8,175 bases of DNA, taken from positions 1-8,175 of the forward strand of contig BOAU01000086.1 in the NCBI GenBank assembly GCA_026002025.1, written 5' to 3'. This DNA is from Spirochaetia bacterium (GTDB taxonomy: Bacteria > Spirochaetota > Spirochaetia > Treponematales > Breznakiellaceae). Shown here one piece after another: positions 1 to 6,029 of the stretch (position 1 is the first letter of the stretch; the number at the start of each line of letters is the position of its first letter). A model generated the notes under the pieces. The model was given only the letters and a program-made list of their open reading frames with translations, made no database searches and was not told where the DNA came from. The position numbers and the translations under genes were made by a program.

Positions 1-356
1 TACCGTTCACCCCAGGGGGTGGCTACGGTGAAGAAACCCTTGCCGTCCAAAGCGATGTCAAAATCGCTCTGGGTTTCCTTCATGGCCCCCTGTTCAAAAT
101 CGGTGTAGAGTTCGTTGAGTTCAACCCCCATGCCGAGCTTTCCCATAATGGGGGCCGCGTCGGCGGAGCCGAAGGGCTGGCGGTAGACCCCGTCATCATC
201 GGTGCGGCGCAGGAGCAGTTCCGGGAAGGACTTGAACGCCGCCACATCCTTCTTGTAACCGTCTGAATCCACGTTGGCCAGGTTATTCGCCACCGTATCA
301 AGCCGCCACTGCTGGGCCCGCATCCCGCTGGCCCCGGTATACCATCCTCTAATCAT
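1..356 (-). CDS. flgF: Flagellar basal-body rod protein, FlgF/FlgG family (5' part only)
   Basis: This is the N-terminal part (about 118 residues) of a flagellar rod/hook-family protein; the rest lies beyond the left edge. Such proteins form the axial rod of the flagellum, which is periplasmic in spirochaetes. The start MIRGWYTGASGMRAQQ and the block LDTVANNLANVDSDGYKKD (about residues 20-38) match the conserved amphipathic N-terminal helix of the rod/hook family. The following FKSFPELLLRR resembles the FlhO/FlhP-type rod proteins of Bacillus and the spirochaete FlgF/FlgG pair. DFDIALDGKGFFTV (about 99-112) is the usual entry into the central domain. The ATG at 354-356 has no strong Shine-Dalgarno sequence. 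Spirochaetes usually carry flgF and flgG side by side, so the choice of flgF over flgG is an inference, based on the unusual N-terminus and on being the first gene after a divergent spacer. Confidence 0.85.
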   Translation of the reverse strand, partial: MIRGWYTGASGMRAQQWRLDTVANNLANVDSDGYKKDVAAFKSFPELLLRRTDDDGVYRQPFGSADAAPIMGKLGMGVELNELYTDFEQGAMKETQSDFDIALDGKGFFTVATPWGER

Positions 357-375
357 AGTTATCTATCGGCACTCG

Positions 376-443
376 GCGCTTTGCGCATAACAACAAATGT
401 GCAGAATGGCATAGCCATTCTGCAAGGCAATCGACAGATTGCC
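376..443. repeat. Cluster of three inverted repeats in the divergent flgF/eamA spacer
   Basis: Three perfect inverted repeats lie close together. At 376-386 GCGC pairs with GCGC across TTT. At 401-423 GCAGAATGGC pairs with GCCATTCTGC across ATA. At 426-443 GGCAATC pairs with GATTGCC across GACA. The last ends 25 bp before the eamA start. The T-run at 457-465 is 13 bp beyond the last stem, too far for a normal intrinsic terminator, and the flanking genes diverge. A regulatory role (leader structure or protein binding site) or a dispersed palindromic repeat is more likely than termination. I found no clear sigma-70 promoter for either gene here. Confidence 0.7.
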
Positions 444-468
444 GGAATTCGGATATGATTTTTTTACA

Positions 469-1392
469 ATGAAAGATAATGCAGCAACGGATTTGGCTTT
501 AAGCGCAGCGGCCCGCTGGAAGGGACAGGGGGCGGTTTTCGGCGCAGCAATCCTCTGGAGCACCAGCGGTTTATTCATCAAACTGATTGACTGGCATCCC
601 CTGGTGATCGCGGGTACCCGGAGTTTTGTCGCCGCCCTTTTCCTGCTGGCGGTCCGGATCATATCCCCCCCGCAGGCGGGAAGCGAAAAAAACCGGCTCG
701 GCCCCCTCTGGGCTGGGGCCGCGGTCTATACCCTTACCATGATCAGTTTTGTTACCGCCAACAAGCTTACCTCCTCGGCAAACGCCATCATGCTTCAATA
801 CAGCGCCCCCATTTGGGCCAGCCTTCTTGGCTGGTTGCTGGTTAAGGAAAAACCCCATTGGGAACACTGGGGGGCCCTGGTCCTGGTGACGGGGGGGCTG
901 GTCCTGTTTTTCCGGGACGGCCTGAGCACGGGCCACCTTTTGGGGGACGGCGTCGCCATACTTTCCGGGGTTTTCTTCGGCGCCCATTCGGTGGTTCTGC
1001 GGATGATGAAGAAGGGGAACCCCCGGGATTCCATGCTCCTGGCCCATGTGCTGAACGCCCTCATCAGTATTCCCTTCATTATTATCTATACGCCGCACTT
1101 CACCGTTCCCACGGTTATGCCCATCATTTTTATGGGGCTTGTACAGATAGGCTGCGCATCGATCCTCTTTGCCTACGGGATCAAACGGGTCACCGCGGTC
1201 CAGGCCATGCTCACCGCCATGATCGAACCGGTGCTGAATCCCGTCTGGGTCCTGGCGGTTACCGGTGAAAAGCCTTCGGTGTCCGCCCTTGCAGGAGGGG
1301 GGATCATCATCGCGGCGGTGGCGGCTTCTTCCTATATAGGGAAGCGCCGGGAACTGCTAACTGCTAAGCAGCCTGCACAGCAGACTGCTTAG
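469..1392 (+). CDS. EamA/DMT-superfamily transporter (RhaT/YdcZ-like permease)
   Basis: This 307-residue inner-membrane protein has the size and hydrophobic pattern of drug/metabolite transporters with ten transmembrane helices in two repeated EamA domains. The first spans roughly residues 18-148 (GAAILWSTSGLFIKL starts helix 1; SANAIMLQYSAPIWASLLGWLLVKEKP is the conserved helix 4-5 region). The second spans roughly 157-292 (GDGVAILSGVFFGAHSVVLRMM; QAMLTAMIEPVLNPVWVLAVTGEKPS). Family members mostly export amino acids or other small metabolites; the substrate cannot be read from the sequence. The reading frame is open upstream to a TTG at 439, but the ATG at 469 is preferred because the TTG lies inside a hairpin arm. 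The Shine-Dalgarno sequence is weak. The C-terminal tail (AKQPAQQTA) is polar and encoded by a palindromic block that crosses the stop codon. The next gene starts 15 bp downstream, so the two are probably cotranscribed. Confidence 0.88.
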   Translation: MKDNAATDLALSAAARWKGQGAVFGAAILWSTSGLFIKLIDWHPLVIAGTRSFVAALFLLAVRIISPPQAGSEKNRLGPLWAGAAVYTLTMISFVTANKLTSSANAIMLQYSAPIWASLLGWLLVKEKPHWEHWGALVLVTGGLVLFFRDGLSTGHLLGDGVAILSGVFFGAHSVVLRMMKKGNPRDSMLLAHVLNALISIPFIIIYTPHFTVPTVMPIIFMGLVQIGCASILFAYGIKRVTAVQAMLTAMIEPVLNPVWVLAVTGEKPSVSALAGGGIIIAAVAASSYIGKRRELLTAKQPAQQTA

Positions 1393-1395
1393 CAG
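1361..1395. repeat. Inverted repeat across the eamA stop codon
   Basis: CTGCTAAGCAG (1361-1371) and CTGCTTAGCAG (1385-1395) are perfect reverse complements of 11 bp around a 13-nt loop. Each arm is also nearly self-palindromic (CTGCT/AGCAG around one base). A partial copy, ACTGCTA, lies just upstream at 1353-1359. The right arm contains the TAG stop (1390-1392) of the transporter. The structure could attenuate or couple translation into the following GTG-start gene, or be the remnant of a palindromic insertion that lengthened the transporter's tail. Confidence 0.75.
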
Positions 1396-1407
1396 CCCAA
1401 CGCCGCA

Positions 1408-1734
1408 GTGACCGAAACCACCCGCCGCATTATCGATATTATCCGTTCAATCCCGCCGGGCAAGGTTGCATCCTACCGGGACGCTGCCCTGGCTGCAGGA
1501 CTCCCCAACGGGGCGCGGCAGGTTGCCCGGCTTCTCCACTCCATGTCAAAAACACAAAAACTCCCCTGGCACCGGATCATCCGTGCAGACGGACACATCG
1601 CCCTCCCGGCAGAATCAGGGGGGGATTTACAGGCTGCGCTCCTCAAGGCCGAGGGAGTGAAGGTGTCGAAGGAGATGCGGATAGACATGACACAATACAG
1701 CTTTTTTCGTCCCGGAAAAAAAACCGATTTATAA
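1408..1734 (+). CDS. Alkyltransferase-like (ATL) DNA-lesion recognition protein, MGMT family
   Basis: This 108-residue protein matches the DNA-binding C-terminal domain of O6-alkylguanine-DNA alkyltransferases. IPPGKVASYRDAALAAG (about 15-31) holds the base-flipping tyrosine Y23, and NGARQVARLL (34-43) holds the intercalating 'arginine finger' R37 of the helix-turn-helix. The active-site motif PCHR is replaced by PWHR (P53-W54-H55-R56), so the methyl-accepting cysteine is missing. This is the hallmark of ATL proteins such as Schizosaccharomyces pombe Atl1 and E. coli YbaZ. In those proteins the domain binds O6-alkylguanine without repairing it and flags the lesion for nucleotide excision repair. 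Start is GTG at 1408 with a poor ribosome site; no better in-frame start exists after the upstream stop, so translation may be coupled to the transporter 15 bp upstream. The C-terminus (KVSKEMRIDMTQYSFFRP) fits the family. No function linking it to the transporter is evident. Confidence 0.9.
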   Translation: MTETTRRIIDIIRSIPPGKVASYRDAALAAGLPNGARQVARLLHSMSKTQKLPWHRIIRADGHIALPAESGGDLQAALLKAEGVKVSKEMRIDMTQYSFFRPGKKTDL

Positions 1735-1740
1735 ACTAAA

Positions 1741-1756
1741 ACTTTTTTATAAAAGT
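1741..1756. terminator. Weak AT-rich hairpin after the ATL gene (possible terminator)
   Basis: ACTTTT (1741-1746) and AAAAGT (1751-1756) form a 6-bp stem around TTAT, starting 6 bp after the ATL stop codon. The stem is AT-rich and lacks a following T-tract on the plus strand, so it would be a poor intrinsic terminator. It is listed because it is the only structure between two apparently separate transcription units. Confidence 0.25.
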
Positions 1757-1774
1757 CCGATAAGAGTATATGGT

Positions 1775-1803
1775 CTTACATAAAAGCAGCGGGGACATAT
1801 ATA
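1775..1803 (+). promoter_or_regulatory. Candidate sigma-70-type promoter for the outer-membrane protein gene
   Basis: CTTACA (1775-1780; 4 of 6 matches to TTGACA) and TATATA (1798-1803; 4 of 6 matches to TATAAT) are separated by 17 bp. They lie in an AT-rich spacer, leaving a leader of about 30 nt before the ATG at 1841. TATAAC at 1800-1805 is an overlapping alternative -10. This is a pattern match only. Confidence 0.35.
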
Positions 1804-1840
1804 ACCATGAATTCAATACTCCCTTGCGGGTAGGTGACTT

Positions 1841-3037
1841 ATGAAAAAATTGTGCATTTTTTTAATGATGGCTGCCTTAGCCACAGCTCTGTCGGCACAA
1901 TCCGAAGAAACTCCACCGGTACAATCTGAAAGTGCCCACTCGAATGTGTATGTTTATGTCAGCCCCGCCGCAGGCGGAACAGCGGAAGAGCGTGAGTATT
2001 TTGACTTCAACTTACAGGAAGAAGTCAAGGGCAGCGGTTATGCACTGGCCGATTCAGAAACAAACTCGGACTTTTTTATTGATGTTGAATTGTCCTATGA
2101 CCGGGAATATGACGAACATATCATTACCCTGATTTTATATAGAACCGAAACCGGAGAGATACTTGTCACCAGCGGTATGGTCTATGAAACCCTTGATGAG
2201 ATGTACGACTGGAACCTGACCCTGATCTACCGGGTTATGGCAAACGCCCCTATTTCAAAGAGCCTCGAGAATAAAGTTGTAACAGTAACAGCGCCCGGTT
2301 CGGGCTGGAATACGGACCAGGATTATTGGCTGAAAATAGGACTCCGCGGGGGGCCTGCGCTTCGGCTTTATTATCCGATGACATCAACCTATACCAGTTC
2401 GGTCAGCTTTGACGCGGGGCTGCAGGTGATGGGACAAATACTTCCCTTCCTGGGGATTCAGGCAGAAGTGTTATTCACCATGGACTCGGCGCCTACTTGG
2501 GGGATTAAAAATAACAATTTGACCTCCCTTGAGTATGAAAGCAGATCCTATTCACTATCGATCCCCCTGGTAGTTAAGGGAACTTTCCGGTACAAACGGT
2601 TTTTGATCGCTCCTTTCGCCGGGGCTTATTTTACAATGCCCTGGGGCAATATGACCGAAACGGAAAAGAATGTTGAATCTCTTGATGAAGCGGGAAATCC
2701 AATACCGGTGTTTGATGGCGATGGAAACGTTGTTGGAAACAAGATCGAATCCAAAGAAATAAAAAGTGAATGGGGATATACGGTACCCCTTGGGCTTACG
2801 GGAGGAATTGTTTTTGGACTGCGCCTGGGCCCGGGGACACTCTTCCTGGATACCCGGTATTCGTACGATTTGGGGGATACCAGGGTTAAGAGGTCCAGGG
2901 ATGTACCGACAATAGATGATAACGGGGTGGCTGGAATAAGGACGGAAACTAACTTCGAATCCATATACCGGCGAAGCGGGGTGTCATTTACCCTGGGGTA
3001 TGAATTTAATTTATTCAAAAAAAAGCCGAAGAAGTAA
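1841..3037 (+). CDS. Secreted outer-membrane beta-barrel protein with N-terminal soluble domain, function unknown
   Basis: This 398-residue protein has a clear Sec signal peptide (MKKLCIFLMMAALATALSA, cleavage likely after A19). A soluble alpha/beta-looking domain covers about residues 36-140 (VYVYVSPAAGGTAEEREYFDFNLQ, then alternating strands and an aromatic helix DEMYDWNLTLIYRVMANAP). From about 163 the pattern changes to alternating amphipathic strands (YWLKIGLRGGPALRLYY, VSFDAGLQVMGQI, LGIQAEVLFTM, YSLSIPLVVKGTFRY, LIAPFAGAYFTM, TLFLDTRYSYDLGD, GVSFTLGYEFNLF), typical of a small 8- to 10-strand outer-membrane barrel. A long charged loop at about 270-310 would face outside. The end is Lys-rich (FKKKPKK) rather than the aromatic-terminal signal of proteobacterial barrels. 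The ATG follows AGG at 1832-1834. Base use is more AT-rich than in its neighbours. I do not recognise a named family. Treponemes carry many such proteins, and a porin-like, adhesin or envelope-structural role are all possible. Confidence 0.8.
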   Translation: MKKLCIFLMMAALATALSAQSEETPPVQSESAHSNVYVYVSPAAGGTAEEREYFDFNLQEEVKGSGYALADSETNSDFFIDVELSYDREYDEHIITLILYRTETGEILVTSGMVYETLDEMYDWNLTLIYRVMANAPISKSLENKVVTVTAPGSGWNTDQDYWLKIGLRGGPALRLYYPMTSTYTSSVSFDAGLQVMGQILPFLGIQAEVLFTMDSAPTWGIKNNNLTSLEYESRSYSLSIPLVVKGTFRYKRFLIAPFAGAYFTMPWGNMTETEKNVESLDEAGNPIPVFDGDGNVVGNKIESKEIKSEWGYTVPLGLTGGIVFGLRLGPGTLFLDTRYSYDLGDTRVKRSRDVPTIDDNGVAGIRTETNFESIYRRSGVSFTLGYEFNLFKKKPKK

Positions 3038-3065
3038 CCGCCTGGGCACTCATAATGCAGGCTGG

Positions 3066-3093
3066 TTCGCAGAATCAGTGCTGATTCTGCGAA
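3066..3093. terminator. Strong hairpin between convergent genes (bidirectional terminator or palindromic repeat)
   Basis: TTCGCAGAATCAG (3066-3078) and CTGATTCTGCGAA (3081-3093) form a perfect 13-bp inverted repeat with a 2-nt centre. A further outer pairing AATGC (3054-3058) with GCATT (3097-3101) overlaps the last base of the queA stop codon. The hairpin lies 28 bp after the outer-membrane protein stop and 7 bp after the queA stop, so it could end both convergent transcripts. Neither side has a T-tract, so classical intrinsic termination is uncertain. Its outer arms GCAGAAT/ATTCTGC are identical to those of the hairpin at 401-423. Confidence 0.65.
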
Positions 3094-3100
3094 TCGGCAT

Positions 3101-4210
3101 TCATAAAATCAGCATTGCATCGCCGTAACTGAAAAAACGATAGCCTTCCCGCACCGCCTCAGCATAACTTTCCAGAATGAATTCCCTGCCGGTGAACGCA
3201 GAGACCAACATCAGCAGCGTTGATTCAGGGGTATGAAAATTGGTAAAGAGGGCGTCAACCGCTTTAAAAGAATAACCGGGATAGATAAAGATCGAAGTAC
3301 TCCCCTCCCCCCTTCGCAGTTTTCCTGCGTTGCTGTCCCAGGCGGATTCCAGCGTCCTGACGCTGGTGGTGCCCACGGCGATAATTTTCCGACCCGCGGC
3401 TTTTGCGTTTTCAATACAAGACGCGGTTTCATCATCAATGCTGTAAATTTCCTCGTGCATCTTGTGATCTTCAATATTTTCCACCCGCACCGGGAGAAAA
3501 GTCCCCAGTCCCACATGGAGGGTGACAAAGGCGCTTTCAATTCCTGCCGCGGCAAGACGATCCAAAAGATCACGGGTAAAGTGGAGCCCCGCGGTGGGCG
3601 CCGCGGAAGATCCGGTAAGATCCGCATAGACCGTCTGATAGCGTTCGCTGTCCGCAGCAGTATCACTGCGTTTGATATAGGGCGGCAGCGGTATATGGCC
3701 GTTTTTATCCAGCCATTCATCATTGACGGGCCGGTTAAACCGCACGATGCGGAACTCCCCGTCAAGTCCGGTAATTTCCCCTTCGACGCCGTCGGCAAAG
3801 GCATAACGGCTTCCGGGCCGCCGCCGTTTGGCCCGCCTGACCATGGCCCGCCAGATCGTCCCCGGTTCAGCGCCGCCTTCCTTCACTTTATTGACAAGAA
3901 GAAATTCCACCTGCGCCCCGGTTGCTTGACCTTCGGTTTTAGAGGTCCCCAAAAGCCGGGCCTTGCGGACCCGTGAATTGTTGAACACCAGGAGAGGCGG
4001 CGCAGGTAGTATGGATTGCGGCGCAGATGGTATGGATTGCGGCGCTTGAAAATTTGATTTCAGCAAATCAGGAAGGTCCGCCACCATGCGGTGTTCCCGG
4101 CTCCGCGCCGCCCGGTCCAGGACCATGAGCCTTGACTGCCCCCGTTCCGCCGGAGGGTACTGGGCGATTAAATGTTCGGGAAGTTCAAAGGAAAAATCTT
4201 TGGTTCGCAT
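3101..4210 (-). CDS. queA: S-adenosylmethionine:tRNA ribosyltransferase-isomerase (QueA)
   Basis: QueA transfers and isomerises the ribosyl part of S-adenosylmethionine onto preQ1 in tRNA (anticodon position 34), giving epoxyqueuosine in the cytoplasmic queuosine pathway. This 369-residue protein is close to the usual 340-360. Family blocks run in order: DFSFELPEHLIAQYP (5-19), LLVFNNSRVRKARL (73-86), GHIPLPPYIKR (171-181), SAAPTAGLHFT (202-212), FVTLHVGLGTFLPVRV (228-243), EDHKMHEE (247-254), AVGTTSVRTLES (278-289), TNFHTPEST (323-331) and the ending YRFFSYGDAM. The protein stops about a dozen residues earlier than E. coli QueA. Unusual is a 7-residue tandem repeat (APQSIPS/APQSILP, 56-69) in the loop before LLVFNN, where most homologues have a short PGD turn. 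It is the last gene of ruvA-ruvB-queA, 14 bp after ruvB. ruvA-ruvB-queA-tgt is a known order in Bacillus, but tgt does not follow here. Confidence 0.97.
   Translation of the reverse strand: MRTKDFSFELPEHLIAQYPPAERGQSRLMVLDRAARSREHRMVADLPDLLKSNFQAPQSIPSAPQSILPAPPLLVFNNSRVRKARLLGTSKTEGQATGAQVEFLLVNKVKEGGAEPGTIWRAMVRRAKRRRPGSRYAFADGVEGEITGLDGEFRIVRFNRPVNDEWLDKNGHIPLPPYIKRSDTAADSERYQTVYADLTGSSAAPTAGLHFTRDLLDRLAAAGIESAFVTLHVGLGTFLPVRVENIEDHKMHEEIYSIDDETASCIENAKAAGRKIIAVGTTSVRTLESAWDSNAGKLRRGEGSTSIFIYPGYSFKAVDALFTNFHTPESTLLMLVSAFTGREFILESYAEAVREGYRFFSYGDAMLIL
4000..4041. repeat. Two-copy 21-bp in-frame tandem repeat inside queA
   Basis: The 21-bp unit at 4000-4020 is repeated at 4021-4041 with two mismatches, and the first 4 bases of a third copy follow (GCGC, 4042-4045). 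Because 21 is a multiple of three it adds a seven-residue peptide repeat, APQSIPS/APQSILP, to QueA without shifting the frame. The repeat falls in a surface-loop position. Confidence 0.85.
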
Positions 4211-4224
4211 TTTTTCTGCAAGCC

Positions 4225-5304
4225 CTAAAAGAGCAGCCCCTCAACATTACCGTTGGCCCGGCCGTTCCGCGGCTCAAGCTTGAGGTGTTCATAGGCCATA
4301 CCGGTAACCACCCGGCCCCGGGGGGTGCGCTGGATGAGCCCTGCCTGAATCAGATAAGGCTCGTAGTAATCCTCCAGAGTGTCCACCGATTCGCCGATGC
4401 TGATGGCCAGGGTTTCCGCGCCCACAGGTCCGCCGTTGTAACGCTCAATGATGATCCGCAGAATTTCTCGATCGTGTTTTTCCAGCCCCAGAGAATCGAT
4501 CTCCAGCCTCCGCAGTCCATCTTCCACCACGGGCAGGGTGATGGAGGGTTCTCCGTTAATCTGGGCAAAGTCCCGCATCCGCCGCAGCAGCCGGTTCACC
4601 ACACGGGGGGTTCCCCGGGCGGAACGGGCCAGCAGGGCCGCCGCGTCATTATCGATCTTAGTGTTGAGTATCCCCGCGGAACGGCGGACAATGGCCTCCA
4701 TGTCGGCAGCCTCGTAAAAAGAAAAACGGCAGGTAATGCCGAAACGGCTTATCAAAGGGCTGGAAACATTCCCCGCCTTGGTGGTGGCCCCCACCAGGGT
4801 AAAGGGCTGTATGGGAATCCTGATGGTCCTGGCCGATGGCCCCTGACCGATGATCCAGTCGAGCTCGTAGTCCTCCATGGCGATGTAGAGCATTTCCTCG
4901 ATAGCGGGCTTGAGCCGGTGAATTTCGTCGATAAAAAAAACGGTCTTCTCAGTGACGGTAGTAAGTATCCCCGCAAGATCCTTGGGCTTGTCCAAAGCCG
5001 GCGCGGAAGTTACCTTGAATTCCGATCCCAGCTCATTGGCCACCACCTGGGCCAAAGTAGTCTTCCCCAGTCCCGGCGGCCCGATGAGAAAAAGGTGATC
5101 CAGACTTTCGTTTCGTTCCCGGGCGGCGGTGATAAACACCGACAGGTTTTCCTTTATCGCCGCCTGGCCCATAAATTCCTTCAGGTTTTTGGGACGGAGG
5201 GAAAGTTCCCGATCATCCTCGGCCAATGGCTTTTCCGGGTGCAGCATTCCTGTGGGGCCGCTTAATGTGTCTTCACTTGGTATTTTAATATCTTTTTTTT
5301 TCAT
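4225..5304 (-). CDS. ruvB: Holliday junction branch-migration helicase RuvB
   Basis: RuvB is the AAA+ motor that forms hexameric rings on DNA arms bound by RuvA and drives branch migration of Holliday junctions in recombinational repair. The 359-residue sequence has the RuvB entry region [12 protein letters not shown] (36-47), Walker [10 protein letters not shown] (75-83), Walker [10 protein letters not shown] (123-131), sensor-1 region VGATTKAG (171-178), the arginine finger in SRFGI (R187), sensor-2 [12 protein letters not shown] (231-242) and the winged-helix C-terminus with QRTPRGR (325-331). A roughly 30-residue N-terminal extension and a short [13 protein letters not shown] tail are variable features. 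The ATG at 5304 follows a GGGA ribosome site in the 9-bp gap after ruvA, so the two are in one operon. Confidence 0.98.
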   Translation of the reverse strand: MKKKDIKIPSEDTLSGPTGMLHPEKPLAEDDRELSLRPKNLKEFMGQAAIKENLSVFITAARERNESLDHLFLIGPPGLGKTTLAQVVANELGSEFKVTSAPALDKPKDLAGILTTVTEKTVFFIDEIHRLKPAIEEMLYIAMEDYELDWIIGQGPSARTIRIPIQPFTLVGATTKAGNVSSPLISRFGITCRFSFYEAADMEAIVRRSAGILNTKIDNDAAALLARSARGTPRVVNRLLRRMRDFAQINGEPSITLPVVEDGLRRLEIDSLGLEKHDREILRIIIERYNGGPVGAETLAISIGESVDTLEDYYEPYLIQAGLIQRTPRGRVVTGMAYEHLKLEPRNGRANGNVEGLLF

Positions 5305-5313
5305 TCCCAGCGC

Positions 5314-5910
5314 CTATGAACTGCTCAGTTCAACAATGGCCTGTTTGAAAAGAAGGGCTTCCTTCTCCGCGGGATTTGTTCCCGGCTTAAGGGTCACCTC
5401 CGCCTTTGCCAGGGCATCCGCCGCAGCACGCCGGTCATAGCCCATCCCCGCCAGGGCTTCAACCAGTTCGCCGTAGGGGGACGCCGCCTGCTGACCGGCT
5501 TTTGTTTCCCAGGTCAATTTTCCCTTGAGGGCGAGGATCATCTTCTGGGCGGTTTTCTTCCCCAGTCCCGGCACCGCTTCCAGCCGGCCCAGATCCTCGG
5601 CCTCCAGGGCCCGTTCCAGATCCTCCTGCCCAATGCCCCCCAGGATTCTGATTGCCCCCTTGGGGCCGATCCCCTCAACTTTAAGCAGTTCCAGAAAGGT
5701 GTTCCGCCGTTTTTCATCGGCAAAGCCGTAGAGTTTCATCAGGTCTTCCCGGTGATAAAGCCAGGTAAAGACCCGGCCTTCCTCCCCAAGGGCGGGCATT
5801 TTTGCAAGATCCGTGGCGGGAAGGCTGATCTCCCACTCGACCCCTCCGGTGAGGATACAGAGGGTCTCGCCGGATTTTTCGGTAACAATTCCCCGGATGC
5901 TGTTAAACAT
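5314..5910 (-). CDS. ruvA: Holliday junction recognition protein RuvA
   Basis: RuvA binds four-way junctions as a tetramer and loads the RuvB motor. The 198-residue protein has the expected three parts: an N-terminal OB-fold (MFNSIRGIVTEKSG..., ending in YHREDLMKLYGF, 52-63), tandem helix-hairpin-helix motifs (LKVEGIGPKGAIRIL, 76-90; LEAVPGLGKKTAQKMI, 110-125), and a C-terminal RuvB-contact domain (about 145-198) after a flexible linker. The frame stays open to an ATG at 5958, but I chose the ATG at 5910. It aligns with the usual family start (Met-x-x-x-(I/L)-RG), is preceded by GGGA, and leaves the upstream divergent promoter region free. ruvC, often next to ruvAB in other bacteria, is not in the window; the upstream neighbour is a toxin-antitoxin module instead. 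Confidence 0.97.
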   Translation of the reverse strand: MFNSIRGIVTEKSGETLCILTGGVEWEISLPATDLAKMPALGEEGRVFTWLYHREDLMKLYGFADEKRRNTFLELLKVEGIGPKGAIRILGGIGQEDLERALEAEDLGRLEAVPGLGKKTAQKMILALKGKLTWETKAGQQAASPYGELVEALAGMGYDRRAAADALAKAEVTLKPGTNPAEKEALLFKQAIVELSSS

Positions 5911-5952
5911 GATCCCACTATACCAGCAAGGGAAATTTTTTTCCATCGGCGC

Positions 5953-5981
5953 TTGCATTTTCGCGGCAAGTATGTTATAGT
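5953..5981 (+). promoter_or_regulatory. Promoter of the toxin-antitoxin operon
   Basis: TTGCAT (5953-5958; 3 of 6 matches) and TATAGT (5976-5981; 5 of 6 matches to TATAAT) are spaced by 17 bp, about 50 bp before the antitoxin start. The -10 overlaps the first two bases of a perfect palindrome, the arrangement expected for repression by the antitoxin or toxin-antitoxin complex. Confidence 0.6.
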
Positions 5982-5995
5982 CTGACTAGTCAGAC
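5980..5995. promoter_or_regulatory. 16-bp perfect palindrome, likely toxin-antitoxin operator
   Basis: GTCTGACTAGTCAGAC is a perfect palindrome starting on the -10 element of the toxin-antitoxin promoter. Phd/YefM antitoxins dimerise through their N-terminal domain and bind short palindromes at their own promoters, so this is the natural operator candidate. Two TATAAG repeats (5999-6004 and 6014-6019, 15 bp apart) lie between it and the antitoxin start; their role is unclear. Confidence 0.7.
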
Positions 5996-6029
5996 CGGTA
6001 TAAGAAACATCGATATAAGGAAAGGAAAC

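Noticed and set aside
571..1098. A 175-codon minus-strand open frame opposite the EamA transporter
   Set aside because: The translation is hydrophilic and Gly/Pro/Gln-rich with no domain, while the plus strand encodes a clear ten-helix transporter.
3233..3976. A 247-codon plus-strand open frame opposite queA
   Set aside because: It is fully antisense to a confident queA, has no ribosome site or motif, and its composition is typical of a shadow frame.
4132..5265. A 377-codon open frame on the plus strand, antisense to ruvB
   Set aside because: It lies entirely opposite ruvB and the start of queA, which have unmistakable family motifs. Its translation is low-complexity with no recognisable domain. 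Long antisense frames are common opposite GC-biased codons.
5911..5958. Longer RuvA form starting at ATG 5958 (16 extra residues)
   Set aside because: The extra residues have no counterpart in RuvA, and the start would lie on the toxin-antitoxin promoter. The ATG at 5910 matches the family start and has a GGGA ribosome site.
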